A DNA stretch of 12,609 bases from the NCBI GenBank assembly GCA_002352225.1, contig DEIA01000052.1, forward strand, positions 1,480 to 14,088, read 5' to 3'. This DNA is from Flammeovirgaceae bacterium UBA2786. Its GTDB lineage: Bacteria; Bacteroidota; Bacteroidia; Cytophagales; Cyclobacteriaceae. Shown here piece by piece: positions 1 through 6,387 of the stretch (position 1 is the stretch's first letter; every line of letters starts with the position of its first letter). Both the position numbers and the translations under genes were made by a program. The notes below the pieces were generated by a model. It worked only from the letters and a program-made list of their open reading frames with translations, was not told the origin of the DNA and made no database searches.

Positions 1-126
1 TGTAACCTTAAATCGGGGCTTGGTAAAATGGCTGGCACTTACCAAATGGAACGGGTGGTAGATGGTGCTACTTTTCAGGTAACCATTCCTGAATTTACGA
101 TGATTGCCCCCATAAGGCTTAATTAA
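1..126 (+). CDS. apaG: ApaG-like protein, C-terminal fragment
   Basis: An open frame enters from the left edge and ends at TAA 124-126, giving 41 residues that finish in ...IPEFTMIAPIRLN. The pattern G-x-M-x-G-x-Y-x-M, then D-G-x-x-F-x-V-x-IP-x-F and a final P-x-x-LN is the end of the ApaG (DUF525) beta-sandwich domain. ApaG is a small protein of about 125 to 130 residues, named from the E. coli apaGH region and linked to cobalt/magnesium resistance; its biochemical role is unsettled. Only the last third is present, so the start, promoter and length cannot be judged. The methyltransferase gene begins almost directly after the stop and its open frame overlaps this one, so the two genes are probably co-transcribed. 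The family call rests on a short C-terminal motif. Confidence 0.75.
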   Translation, partial: CNLKSGLGKMAGTYQMERVVDGATFQVTIPEFTMIAPIRLN

Positions 127-154
127 TTTCTTTATTGCTACACAAACGCTTTCG

Positions 155-931
155 CTGAACTTATTCCGGGCCAGAGCTTACCTCCGTCATTGGTTATACA
201 CGGTAGATGAACATTCTATTCACTCCCCTTTCTTTTTCGATTTTTATGAAAAGGTTATTAAGTCCAAAAAAATTACCGGACTTACCGAAATTGAAGCCAT
301 TCGAGCCAGACTGTTAACCAGTACCCAACAAATTGAAATGACTGATCTGGGTGCACCATCGCCCCATTTTCAAAATCATCAAAGGCCGTTATCAAAAATT
401 ACTGCCACCAGCGCAAGCCCAAAAGAAGTATGTGAATTTCTGCTTAGAATTATTTATCACATTCAGGCGAAAGCCATTGTAGAGTTAGGTACATCAGTTG
501 GGCTTACAACCCTTTACCTGGCACATCAGTCCGATAGTCATGTAACCACATTTGAAGGCAATAAGTCCCTGATACACGTTGCCCTTACCCATTTCGAGTA
601 CTTCCATAAGACGAACATCCGCATAGTGACTGGCAATATCGATCAGACCTTGCCCGACTTTATTCAAAATCCGGCTAAAATTGATTTTGCGTTAATGGAT
701 GCTAACCATCGTTACACACCCACTATGCGCTACTTCGAATTATTAGCAAAACGCATCCATACCAAAGGAGTAATTGTAATGGACGATATTTATTACTCGC
801 CCGAAATGACAAAAGCCTGGCAGGAAATAAAAAGACATCCTTTGGTGTATGGAAGCGTTGATCTTTTCCGCTGCGGACTCTTGTTTTTCGATCCTGCCCT
901 TAACCGCCAGCATTACGTTTGGTCGATTTAG
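155..931 (+). CDS. Class I SAM-dependent methyltransferase (O-methyltransferase-like), non-ATG start
   Basis: This is a probable cytosolic methyltransferase of the Rossmann-fold class with an unknown acceptor. Counting from the CTG at 155 (258 residues), the SAM-binding motif VELGTSVG lies at about 109-116, the acidic residue after strand 2 (TFEGN) at about 134, and the MDANHRY and MDDIYY motifs at about 181-187 and 209-214, as in O-methyltransferase / Methyltransf_24 proteins. The first ATG (338) would give only 197 residues and would cut off an N-terminal segment containing YLRHWLYTVDEHSIHSPFFF, which resembles the HSPF-type N-terminus common in Bacteroidota homologues. The frame is open from 116 with no ATG, GTG or TTG before 338. 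CTG 155 gives a natural start (M-NLFRARAYL); ATT 134 or ATT 122 are alternatives, as is a small indel that moved the start out of frame. The gene begins 28 bp after the apaG-like stop. The family is secure; the exact start is not. Confidence 0.72.
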   Translation: MNLFRARAYLRHWLYTVDEHSIHSPFFFDFYEKVIKSKKITGLTEIEAIRARLLTSTQQIEMTDLGAPSPHFQNHQRPLSKITATSASPKEVCEFLLRIIYHIQAKAIVELGTSVGLTTLYLAHQSDSHVTTFEGNKSLIHVALTHFEYFHKTNIRIVTGNIDQTLPDFIQNPAKIDFALMDANHRYTPTMRYFELLAKRIHTKGVIVMDDIYYSPEMTKAWQEIKRHPLVYGSVDLFRCGLLFFDPALNRQHYVWSI

Positions 932-994
932 GCTCTGATTCTACACAAAAAAATATATACTTTATCGGGCCAAATGCATTCCGTTACAACGGAG

Positions 995-1096
995 ATGATT
1001 TACCTGATTCTACCATGAGATTGTAATCGATACAATAATGACAACTCCAAAAGCTGTAAGTACCCTGCCAAGAATCATGATAATCAGGTAAATCAT
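995..1096. repeat. Long inverted repeat with 15-bp perfect arms
   Basis: ATGATTTACCTGATT at 995-1009 is exactly complementary to AATCAGGTAAATCAT at 1082-1096, with 72 bp between. A small palindrome, CCGTTACAACGG, lies just upstream at 981-992, and the decamer CTGATTCTAC occurs twice nearby (935-944 and 1004-1013). The rest of the 270-bp spacer between the methyltransferase and the coiled-coil gene shows only a promoter near 1169 and the possible minus-strand peptide. The hairpin is not followed by a T-run, so it is not a typical terminator. Confidence 0.6.
1010..1096 (-). CDS. Possible 28-residue hydrophobic membrane peptide
   Basis: On the minus strand an ATG (complement of 1094-1096) opens a 28-residue frame ending in TAG (complement of 1010-1012). 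The product begins MIYLIIMILGRVL, continues through TAFGVVIIVSI, and ends SITISW. It is almost wholly hydrophobic with one Arg, so it could span a membrane once. An in-frame stop lies about 27 bp upstream of the ATG, and no clear promoter or ribosome binding site was seen. The two ends of the frame lie within the arms of a long inverted repeat. I do not recognise the peptide. It may be a chance open frame in AT-rich spacer DNA, or a type I toxin-like or regulatory membrane peptide. Confidence 0.2.
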   Translation of the reverse strand: MIYLIIMILGRVLTAFGVVIIVSITISW

Positions 1097-1168
1097 GGCC
1101 GCATTAAAATAATAAGAATATCAGGCTGTAATGGCTACCTTTTAGATATATTAATCATGGTTAAAAAT

Positions 1169-1176
1169 TATCTTTG
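1169..1176 (+). promoter_or_regulatory. Candidate Bacteroidota promoter -7 box for the coiled-coil gene
   Basis: TATCTTTG is an exact match to the Bacteroidota -7 consensus TAnnTTTG and lies 26 bp before the ATG at 1203. The -33 region (about 1139-1145) is T-rich but has no clean TTTG. Confidence 0.5.
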
Positions 1177-1202
1177 CGCGTTCAACTAACAAAAAGGCCC
1201 TT

Positions 1203-2135
1203 ATGACAACACCCGCTACACCCACTCCGGCACCAACCCCGGCACCAAAAAAATCCGGCAAATCAACTATCATAATTGCCATTTTAAGTGTACTTGTATT
1301 GGTGCAAAGCGTAAAAATCTATCTCGATTATCAGGAAAAGGTGGAAGTAAAAGCCGAGTTAGCCACCACAGAAGAAGACCTGGCTTCAACCATGCAGCGG
1401 TTAAATGATGTAAAGCTGGAACTCGATCAGAAAATTGAAGAGATAGCCAAACTGGGCGGAGATGTTACCGAACTGGAAAAAGCCAAGGCCGAAGTAACAG
1501 CCGAACTAAAGCGAAGCAATAGCCGCAACTCAAAAGCCATTAAAGAATTAAAAGACAGGCTGGAGGGGTACGAGCAACTCCTCAAAATAAAAGATGAAGA
1601 AATTGATAAACTGAAATCGTTAAACCAGGAATTATATACTGAAAACCGCACATTGAAAACCAAACAGAATGTGCTGAGTGATTCTTTGAACAAAGTAAAT
1701 AAAAACAAAGCTGAGTTAGCTACCAAAGTTGCCTTAGCCTCTCAGCTTAAAGCTGAAAACATAAACCTGGTTTCCGTAAACGATAAAGGAAAAGAAAAAG
1801 AACCTCCTTTTCGCAAGCGTCAGCTGGAAAAAATAAAAGTTGAGTTTACCATTGCCGATAACAAAGTAGCTCCGATTGAAGGTAAGAAAATTCTGGTACG
1901 GGTTATCGATCAAAACGGCCAGCCTATTTTTGATACCACAAAAGGCTCGGGCACCTTTATTCTTAACGGAAAGGAAGAATTCTTTACCTCAGCCCAGGAA
2001 ATTCTGTTCGATAACACTGGCCAGAAACTTTCCTTTACATACGATAAGGGCTCGGAATACACAGCCGGAAGCTACACAGTTGAAATCTTTACCGATGGCT
2101 ATCTGATGGGCTCTACCCGGTTTGAGGTTAGGTAA
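1203..2135 (+). CDS. Membrane-anchored coiled-coil protein with C-terminal beta-rich domain
   Basis: This is a 310-residue protein of unknown function. Residues 1-20 are a short tail of Pro, Thr and Ala ending in basic residues (KKSGK), followed by one hydrophobic helix at about 22-41, so the N-terminus is probably cytoplasmic and the rest periplasmic. Residues about 45-180 are rich in Glu, Lys, Leu and Ala with heptad-like spacing and form a long predicted coiled coil. Residues about 205-310 (from KIKVEFTIADNK to RFEVR) alternate hydrophobic and polar residues and look like a beta-sandwich domain. Similar proteins in Bacteroidota are annotated as hypothetical, sometimes mislabelled as chromosome-partitioning proteins because of the coiled coil. 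It has its own candidate promoter and no close partner, and it is separated from rpsF by 206 bp. A structural role at the cell envelope is an inference only. Confidence 0.8.
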   Translation: MTTPATPTPAPTPAPKKSGKSTIIIAILSVLVLVQSVKIYLDYQEKVEVKAELATTEEDLASTMQRLNDVKLELDQKIEEIAKLGGDVTELEKAKAEVTAELKRSNSRNSKAIKELKDRLEGYEQLLKIKDEEIDKLKSLNQELYTENRTLKTKQNVLSDSLNKVNKNKAELATKVALASQLKAENINLVSVNDKGKEKEPPFRKRQLEKIKVEFTIADNKVAPIEGKKILVRVIDQNGQPIFDTTKGSGTFILNGKEEFFTSAQEILFDNTGQKLSFTYDKGSEYTAGSYTVEIFTDGYLMGSTRFEVR

Positions 2136-2145
2136 TTATTAAGTG

Positions 2146-2181
2146 GGCAGTAAGGCAGTAGGCGGTAGGCGGTAGGCAGTA
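2146..2181. repeat. 7-bp tandem repeat (GGCAGTA / GGCGGTA)
   Basis: Five units occur in a row: GGCAGTA at 2146-2152, one extra A, then GGCAGTA, GGCGGTA, GGCGGTA and GGCAGTA at 2154-2181. The block lies 10 bp after the stop of the coiled-coil gene. Runs of the form (GGCAGTA)n are familiar in intergenic DNA of Bacteroidota and probably change copy number by slippage. No function is known to me. Confidence 0.8.
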
Positions 2182-2249
2182 AGTAAAAAAAGTGCTTAAT
2201 AGTCAGTCTGTTGTTATTTAAATATCAGATTTTCAGGTATTTGCGACTA

Positions 2250-2286
2250 ACCAAACGTCTCCAACCAAAAATGCTTACGGTTTGGT
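2250..2286. repeat. 7-bp-arm inverted repeat over the rpsF -33 region
   Basis: ACCAAAC at 2250-2256 is complementary to GTTTGGT at 2280-2286, and the right arm includes the likely -33 box of the rpsF promoter. It could be an operator-like site or chance similarity. Confidence 0.3.
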
Positions 2287-2312
2287 CGTTTTAGGCTCTT
2301 TTCCTACTTTTG
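2281..2312 (+). promoter_or_regulatory. Promoter of the rpsF-rpsR-rplI operon
   Basis: TTTG at 2281-2284 (-33 box) and TACTTTTG at 2305-2312 (-7 box, matching TAnnTTTG) are 20 bp apart, the usual spacing for the Bacteroidota primary sigma factor. Transcription would begin near 2318, leaving a leader of roughly 20 to 25 nt before the rpsF ATG at 2342. That is too short for an obvious r-protein autoregulatory structure. Confidence 0.75.
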
Positions 2313-2341
2313 CAGTCCATTTTAAAACCAATAGTTAAATC

Positions 2342-2719
2342 ATGAAAAACTACGAGACGGTATTCATTTTAAATCCCGTTTTGTCTGATGATCAGGCAAA
2401 GGATACTGTCGAAAAATTCGTGAAGGTTTTGACTAAGGCTAAGGCCGAAGTGATTAATGTAGAAAAGTGGGGACTTAAGAAAATGGCGTACGCCATTCAA
2501 AACAAGTCTACCGGTTTCTACAACCTGATTGAATTTACGACTTCTTCTTCTGACCTGATTAACACGCTGGAAACAGAATTCAGACGAGACGAATCAGTTA
2601 TGCGCTTTTTAACGGTAGCGCTCGACAAGCATGCGGTTGTGTACAACGAACGCAGACGCAAAGGCGAATTTAACCGGAACAAGAAACAAACTACAAGAAA
2701 GGAGGAAGTTGCAGCATGA
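2342..2719 (+). CDS. rpsF: 30S ribosomal protein bS6
   Basis: bS6 is a 30S platform protein that pairs with bS18. The 125-residue product begins MKNYETVFILNP, the first beta strand typical of the family. It then shows the central VEKWGLKKMAYAIQNKSTGFYNLIEF block at about 41-66 and the FRRDESVMRFLTVALDK block at about 81-97, followed by a basic then acidic tail ending KEEVAA. Length and motifs are normal for bS6 in this phylum. Its stop codon overlaps the rpsR start (ATGA at 2716-2719), so translation is probably coupled, which fits the bS6:bS18 heterodimer. It is the first gene of the operon, directly behind a strong promoter. Confidence 0.98.
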   Translation: MKNYETVFILNPVLSDDQAKDTVEKFVKVLTKAKAEVINVEKWGLKKMAYAIQNKSTGFYNLIEFTTSSSDLINTLETEFRRDESVMRFLTVALDKHAVVYNERRRKGEFNRNKKQTTRKEEVAA

Positions 2720-2967
2720 CACTGATGAACGAACCTATTAAGCGCGCAGAAAACAAACCCAAGTACTGCCGCTTCAAGAAAAACGGAATCAAATACATTG
2801 ATTACAAAGATCCTGATTTCTTATTGAAGTTTATTAACGAGCAGGGCAAGATTCTTCCCCGCAGATTAACCGGAACAAGCTGGAAGTTTCAGAACAAAGT
2901 GTCGCAGGCTGTTAAGCGTGCCCGACACATTGCTATTCTTCCTTACCTGGCCGATTCATTGAAATAA
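2716..2967 (+). CDS. rpsR: 30S ribosomal protein bS18
   Basis: bS18 binds bS6 and helps shape the 30S platform near the mRNA exit. The 83-residue product has the family core: KYCRFKKNGIKYIDYKD at about 15-31, LLKFINEQGKILPRRLTG at about 35-52, then a basic helix with VKRARHIAILPY. Only one Cys is present, so the zinc-binding form of bS18 is not expected. The start at 2716 overlaps the rpsF stop by 4 bp; an in-frame ATG at 2725 (MNEPIKR) is an alternative start giving 80 residues. rplI follows after 18 bp. Confidence 0.97.
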   Translation: MTLMNEPIKRAENKPKYCRFKKNGIKYIDYKDPDFLLKFINEQGKILPRRLTGTSWKFQNKVSQAVKRARHIAILPYLADSLK

Positions 2968-2985
2968 CCAAACCCTTGTAACACC

Positions 2986-3429
2986 ATGGAAATAATATTA
3001 AAGCAAGATGTAACAGGACTCGGTTATAAAAACGATACTGTAAAAGTGAAGCCGGGTTACGGCAGAAACTATTTAATACCAACTGGCGCTGCCATTATTG
3101 CAACCGAAGCTAACAAGCGCATGACTGCGGAGAATATTCGCCAGGCTGCACATAAGGCTGCCAAAATAAAGCAAGATGCAGAGGCATTGGCTGCCAAGAT
3201 TGGCGAACTTACTATTGAAGTAGGTACCAAGGCTGGTGAATCGGGCAAAATTTTCGGAGCCGTTACTGCGGTGCAAGTTGCTGAGATTCTTAAAACGAAA
3301 GGCTTTGAAGTTGATCGCAAGAAGATTCACTTTAAAGAACAGCCTAAGCAATTAGGCACGTATACGGTAACGCTTGATCTTCACAAAGAAGTGAAGCACA
3401 CCATTACGGTTAATGTAGTAGCTGAATAA
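2986..3429 (+). CDS. rplI: 50S ribosomal protein bL9
   Basis: bL9 has two globular domains joined by a long helix and binds 23S rRNA at the base of the L1 stalk. The 147-residue product opens with MEIILKQDVTGLGYKNDTVKVKPGYGRNYLIP, the conserved N-terminal rRNA-binding domain. A long Ala/Lys-rich helix follows at about 41-75, then the C-terminal domain with SGKIFGAVT and the FKEQPKQLGTYTVTLDLHKEV block. Length is normal. It is the last gene of the operon and is followed within 22 bp by a hairpin terminator. Confidence 0.98.
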   Translation: MEIILKQDVTGLGYKNDTVKVKPGYGRNYLIPTGAAIIATEANKRMTAENIRQAAHKAAKIKQDAEALAAKIGELTIEVGTKAGESGKIFGAVTAVQVAEILKTKGFEVDRKKIHFKEQPKQLGTYTVTLDLHKEVKHTITVNVVAE

Positions 3430-3450
3430 ATATCAGATCATCAGATTGAG

Positions 3451-3481
3451 AAAAAACCCTGGCACAAGTCAGGGTTTTTTT
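3451..3481. terminator. Strong, probably bidirectional rho-independent terminator
   Basis: AAAAAACCCTG (3451-3461) and CAGGGTTTTTT (3470-3480) form a perfect 11-bp stem around an 8-nt loop, with T-rich tails on both strands (a T-run after the stem on the plus strand, the A-run giving T's on the minus). It lies between convergent genes, 22 bp after rplI and 6 bp beyond the stop of the minus-strand caspase-like gene, so it can end both transcripts. Confidence 0.9.
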
Positions 3482-3486
3482 ATGGG

Positions 3487-4812
3487 TTAGAACTTAAAAT
3501 AAAATTCCCCCACAATATTAGAGTTATCCCATGTGTTTTGTTTGTCTGAGGATAAACGGAGTACATTCTTTCTTACTTCTTTAAACACTTGTTCTATTGT
3601 AAGGCCTGGAATGCGCATAGCTTTAAGTACCTCCTGTGTATACAGTCCATTACGTCCGTTACCATCAATGGCTACAGAGCCAGGTGCTGTAGCAAATGCA
3701 ATGAACGAACCTCTTCCTTTAGCCATCTCAACAAGGCCCTGATTTCCCAGGCTACGTGTTATTGATGGAAAGGGGTTGTTTCTGCACGCATCAAGTATTA
3801 CAATGTTAAGGCGTGACTTAGCCTGCTCCATGCTTCCCAGAACCATTCGTTGAACCGGAAAACAATATCTCCAGATATCGTCTTCGTACTCAATTTTTGC
3901 ATCTACAGGCACCAGATAATTCTCCTGATCTTGCCGAAGCCCGTGTCCGGCAAAGTAAAACAGGCCTACCGTTTTCTCAGGGTCACCTGATTCAAGTTTA
4001 TCTTTAAACTTTTGCAAGCCTGCCCGGATTTGCCCGTACGTTGCATTGGTTAATAACTGAACTTCAAAATTTGATCGTTCAAGTTCGGCCGCCATGTCTG
4101 TTGCATCGTTTACCGGATTCCGCAACTCACCAATTTCTTTTGGATACTGCGCATTGCCAATTACAAGCGCATATCGTTTTTCATCTTTGTAAAGTTCTAT
4201 AAGTTTGGTGTTGGTTTCGCGAAATGCAGGAGGTGTTACCGCCTGATTTTGTGTTTGCGTAATCGCCTCCACCTCATCTTTACTAAATTTTTCAAGTTCT
4301 GTTTTTACACTTTCATTAGAAGGTTTCAATTCGTACGCGCGATACAAATCGGCATACGCAAGCGGTCTTTTATCAACCTTTAAAAAAACCTGAGCTCGTT
4401 CCTGGTATAACTTAATCAGTGTCTCCTTATCTGCCGGAAGAATTTTTATCGCCTGGTCATACGCATTGATTGCATCAAAATAATATCCTAGTTTTTCATT
4501 TGCCTGAGCCAGAAACCAATAAATATTACCCTGGTTAGGGTGATTTAATTCTATAGACCTATTCAAATCTGCAACTGCCGCTTTATGATTATTTATTTTC
4601 AAATTGGACAGGCCACGCAGGTAATACACTTCTCCGTCAAGCGATTTTTCGCGGTTGGGTTTGTTTAGAAATTCAGAAAAATCAGCAATAGCCTCAGTAT
4701 ATTTTCCTTGTTTGTAGCGATCATGTCCGGTTTGGTAAAACTTATACTGAGCCTGCCCTGCCTGAAGGCCAACTGCAACCGTAAATACTAACACGAGTAA
4801 CCTGATTTTCAT
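3487..4812 (-). CDS. Secreted TPR and caspase-like (peptidase C14) protein
   Basis: This is a predicted exported cysteine protease of the caspase/metacaspase fold joined to a tetratricopeptide region. Residues 1-22 (MKIRLLVLVFTVAVGLQAGQAQ) are a signal peptide. Residues about 23-170 contain roughly four TPR-type helical hairpins, for example GKYTEAIADFSEFL, HKAAVADLNRSIEL and YYFDAINAYDQAIKI, which usually bind proteins. The C14 domain spans about 212-441: it opens KRYALVIGNAQY, carries the catalytic His290 in FYFAGHG and Cys343 in LDACRNNPF, and includes the usual GSFIAFATAPGSVA strand. Both dyad residues are present, so activity is plausible; family members often cleave after Arg or Lys, but the substrate here is unknown. 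It starts 7 bp after the beta-barrel gene, so the two are probably one operon. The target compartment should be the periplasm or outer-membrane periphery. Confidence 0.88.
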   Translation of the reverse strand: MKIRLLVLVFTVAVGLQAGQAQYKFYQTGHDRYKQGKYTEAIADFSEFLNKPNREKSLDGEVYYLRGLSNLKINNHKAAVADLNRSIELNHPNQGNIYWFLAQANEKLGYYFDAINAYDQAIKILPADKETLIKLYQERAQVFLKVDKRPLAYADLYRAYELKPSNESVKTELEKFSKDEVEAITQTQNQAVTPPAFRETNTKLIELYKDEKRYALVIGNAQYPKEIGELRNPVNDATDMAAELERSNFEVQLLTNATYGQIRAGLQKFKDKLESGDPEKTVGLFYFAGHGLRQDQENYLVPVDAKIEYEDDIWRYCFPVQRMVLGSMEQAKSRLNIVILDACRNNPFPSITRSLGNQGLVEMAKGRGSFIAFATAPGSVAIDGNGRNGLYTQEVLKAMRIPGLTIEQVFKEVRKNVLRLSSDKQNTWDNSNIVGEFYFKF

Positions 4813-4819
4813 ATTAGAA

Positions 4820-5689
4820 TCAAAAATTATGTGCTATTCCAAATAAAATACCTATGGAAGAAAAACTCTCTTTTGCGAAAGGATACTTGGGGTTCTTATA
4901 CCCCTCCACGCTCAAAGCTGGATACCTGGTCGTATTGATATGTGTAATCGGCAAGGTATAACGAAGTGCCGGCTGCACATACAACTTCCAATGGGTGGGT
5001 AGGCTTATTTCAATACCCAGACCTACGTTTATACCTCCTGTCAATTCGGTTTTATTAGCCCAATGACTGCGACTGGGAGAATTCGGTCCTAACTCCTCAT
5101 ACAACTCCTTGCTATCAGGATCCCATTCCTTCGGATCTTCGAAGGGAAAATCCTGGACAGACCATACATCTGTAGTGGCTGTTACTTTGCTTCTATTGGA
5201 CACTAATAAAAAAGGTTCTATCATACCATAAACAGACACCTTCTTATCAGCTTCATAAGGAATAAAATTAATGCGTGTATTGAGCCCTAAATTAAATTGA
5301 TTTAGGTTCCCTCCCCGCATGTTAACCACAAATACGTAGTATAGAAATAGCGCATCATCTTCATCATTTACCTGAAAGATATTATTTCCTTTCTCATTGC
5401 CGTTCTTGTATGAGTTTGAATAAGAAGGCTGAAATGCAAATCTTGAAAATCCCAACACAGGGCCAAGTGTAATGATTCGGTTAACTCTTTTCACATATCC
5501 GGCTTTTAAAGTATAACCACCAGTATAGTCGGCCTTTTTTCCGAAATGAAACTCGGGCCCTGCCATAAAAAACAGGCTTTTCCCAAATTCAAATCGTTCT
5601 TTTTTTATTAACGCACCCTCATCCTGACCATAACCGCATAGCACAAAAACGAATAAGCATAAACTGCTCAACATCAGGCGTTTTTTCAT
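4820..5689 (-). CDS. Predicted outer-membrane beta-barrel protein
   Basis: The 289-residue product has a signal peptide at 1-22 (MKKRLMLSSLCLFVFVLCGYGQ). Alternating hydrophobic and polar strands follow, such as YTLKAGYVKRVNRIITLGPVLGFSRF, VSVYGMIEPFLLVSN, TELTGGINVGLGIEISL, WKLYVQPALRYTLPI and FSSIGILFGIAHNF. The chain ends in Phe, the usual C-terminal signature for BAM-inserted barrels. An acidic linker-like loop (about 181-205) with several Asp, Glu and Pro residues lies before the last strands. I do not recognise a specific family; an opacity-type or porin-like barrel of about 8 to 10 strands is likely. It is the first gene of a two-gene unit with the caspase-like protein 7 bp downstream, so the two may act together at the outer membrane; this is inference from position. 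Confidence 0.68.
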   Translation of the reverse strand: MKKRLMLSSLCLFVFVLCGYGQDEGALIKKERFEFGKSLFFMAGPEFHFGKKADYTGGYTLKAGYVKRVNRIITLGPVLGFSRFAFQPSYSNSYKNGNEKGNNIFQVNDEDDALFLYYVFVVNMRGGNLNQFNLGLNTRINFIPYEADKKVSVYGMIEPFLLVSNRSKVTATTDVWSVQDFPFEDPKEWDPDSKELYEELGPNSPSRSHWANKTELTGGINVGLGIEISLPTHWKLYVQPALRYTLPITHINTTRYPALSVEGYKNPKYPFAKESFSSIGILFGIAHNF

Positions 5690-5708
5690 AAAATTGGGGA
5701 TACTCAGA

Positions 5709-5740
5709 TAAAGTTAAGAAAATAATGCAATCAAGTTCAA
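5709..5740 (-). promoter_or_regulatory. Candidate promoter for the barrel-caspase operon
   Basis: On the minus strand TTG (complement of 5738-5740) is followed after 21 bp by TAACTTTA (complement of 5709-5716), which is 7 of 8 to the TAnnTTTG -7 consensus. It lies just after the DUF3109 stop and 19 bp before the barrel ATG. Confidence 0.35.
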
Positions 5741-5745
5741 GCCCT

Positions 5746-6312
5746 TTAAGCACCTTCAATCTTCTCAACCAGTTCGTGGTACCAGGCCCCACCATACTTT
5801 CTAATCAGCGGGTCTTTCAAAAATTTATAGAGCGGCACTTGTAACGATTGACCAAGGGTACACGCTGCAGAACAAATGCTCCATTTGTGGTAATTCACCG
5901 CCTCAAAACCTTGCTTGTTCTTTGTAATCCGAATGGGATACAAATGACAGGAAATCGGTTTTCTGAAGTTTACCTTTCCATCTAAATAAGCCTGTTCAAT
6001 ACCGCATTTTAAAACACCTTTCTGATCATACAGCGCATAAGCACATTCTTTACCGCCAATGGTTGGTGTAGAATAATCGCCATCTTCATCCAGTATGTAA
6101 GGCCCCTGCTCTTTTATCGCTTGTAATCCCGCTTTAGTCAGGTAAGGCTTAATCGCACGCTGAATGGACTTCATAGTCTCCAGTTCATCTTCCTCTAGCG
6201 GAGCACCCAAATCGCCTTCCACACAGCAGGCACCTTTGCATTTCTCCAGATTGCAGACAAACTCTACTTCTTTAATATCATCCGAAACTAAAATCTCTCC
6301 TACCTGAATCAT
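5746..6312 (-). CDS. DUF3109 family cysteine-rich protein
   Basis: This is a conserved Bacteroidota protein of unknown function with a probable metal or iron-sulfur site. Counting from the ATG at 6312 (188 residues), the product begins MIQVGEILVSDDI and has the cysteine cluster C20-x4-C25-x3-C29-C30 (CNLEKCKGACC), then single cysteines at 90, 103 and 122 (SCHLYPIRI) and a final pair at 147 and 151 (CSAAC). The GACCVEGDLGAPLEEDE and KPISCHLYPIR blocks are characteristic of DUF3109, which is related to the YkgJ-type zinc/iron-sulfur cluster proteins. An upstream in-frame ATG at 6354 would add 14 residues that do not fit the family N-terminus (MSALNVTLKTYFYN), so 6312 is preferred. The TcmP-like gene ends 75 bp upstream; a T-rich TTACTTTG stretch in the gap might hold a weak promoter. 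The partner and substrate are unknown. Confidence 0.85.
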   Translation of the reverse strand: MIQVGEILVSDDIKEVEFVCNLEKCKGACCVEGDLGAPLEEDELETMKSIQRAIKPYLTKAGLQAIKEQGPYILDEDGDYSTPTIGGKECAYALYDQKGVLKCGIEQAYLDGKVNFRKPISCHLYPIRITKNKQGFEAVNYHKWSICSAACTLGQSLQVPLYKFLKDPLIRKYGGAWYHELVEKIEGA

Positions 6313-6387
6313 GTTGTAAAAATAAGTTTTCAAAGTAACATTTAAGGCAGACACCCTTATTTCGCTAAGAGAAAAGGTTGCCTTCCT

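Noticed and set aside
1427..1726. 99-codon minus-strand open frame inside the coiled-coil gene
   Set aside because: It is antisense to the Lys/Glu-rich coiled-coil region, has no family signature and lies wholly inside a better supported gene.
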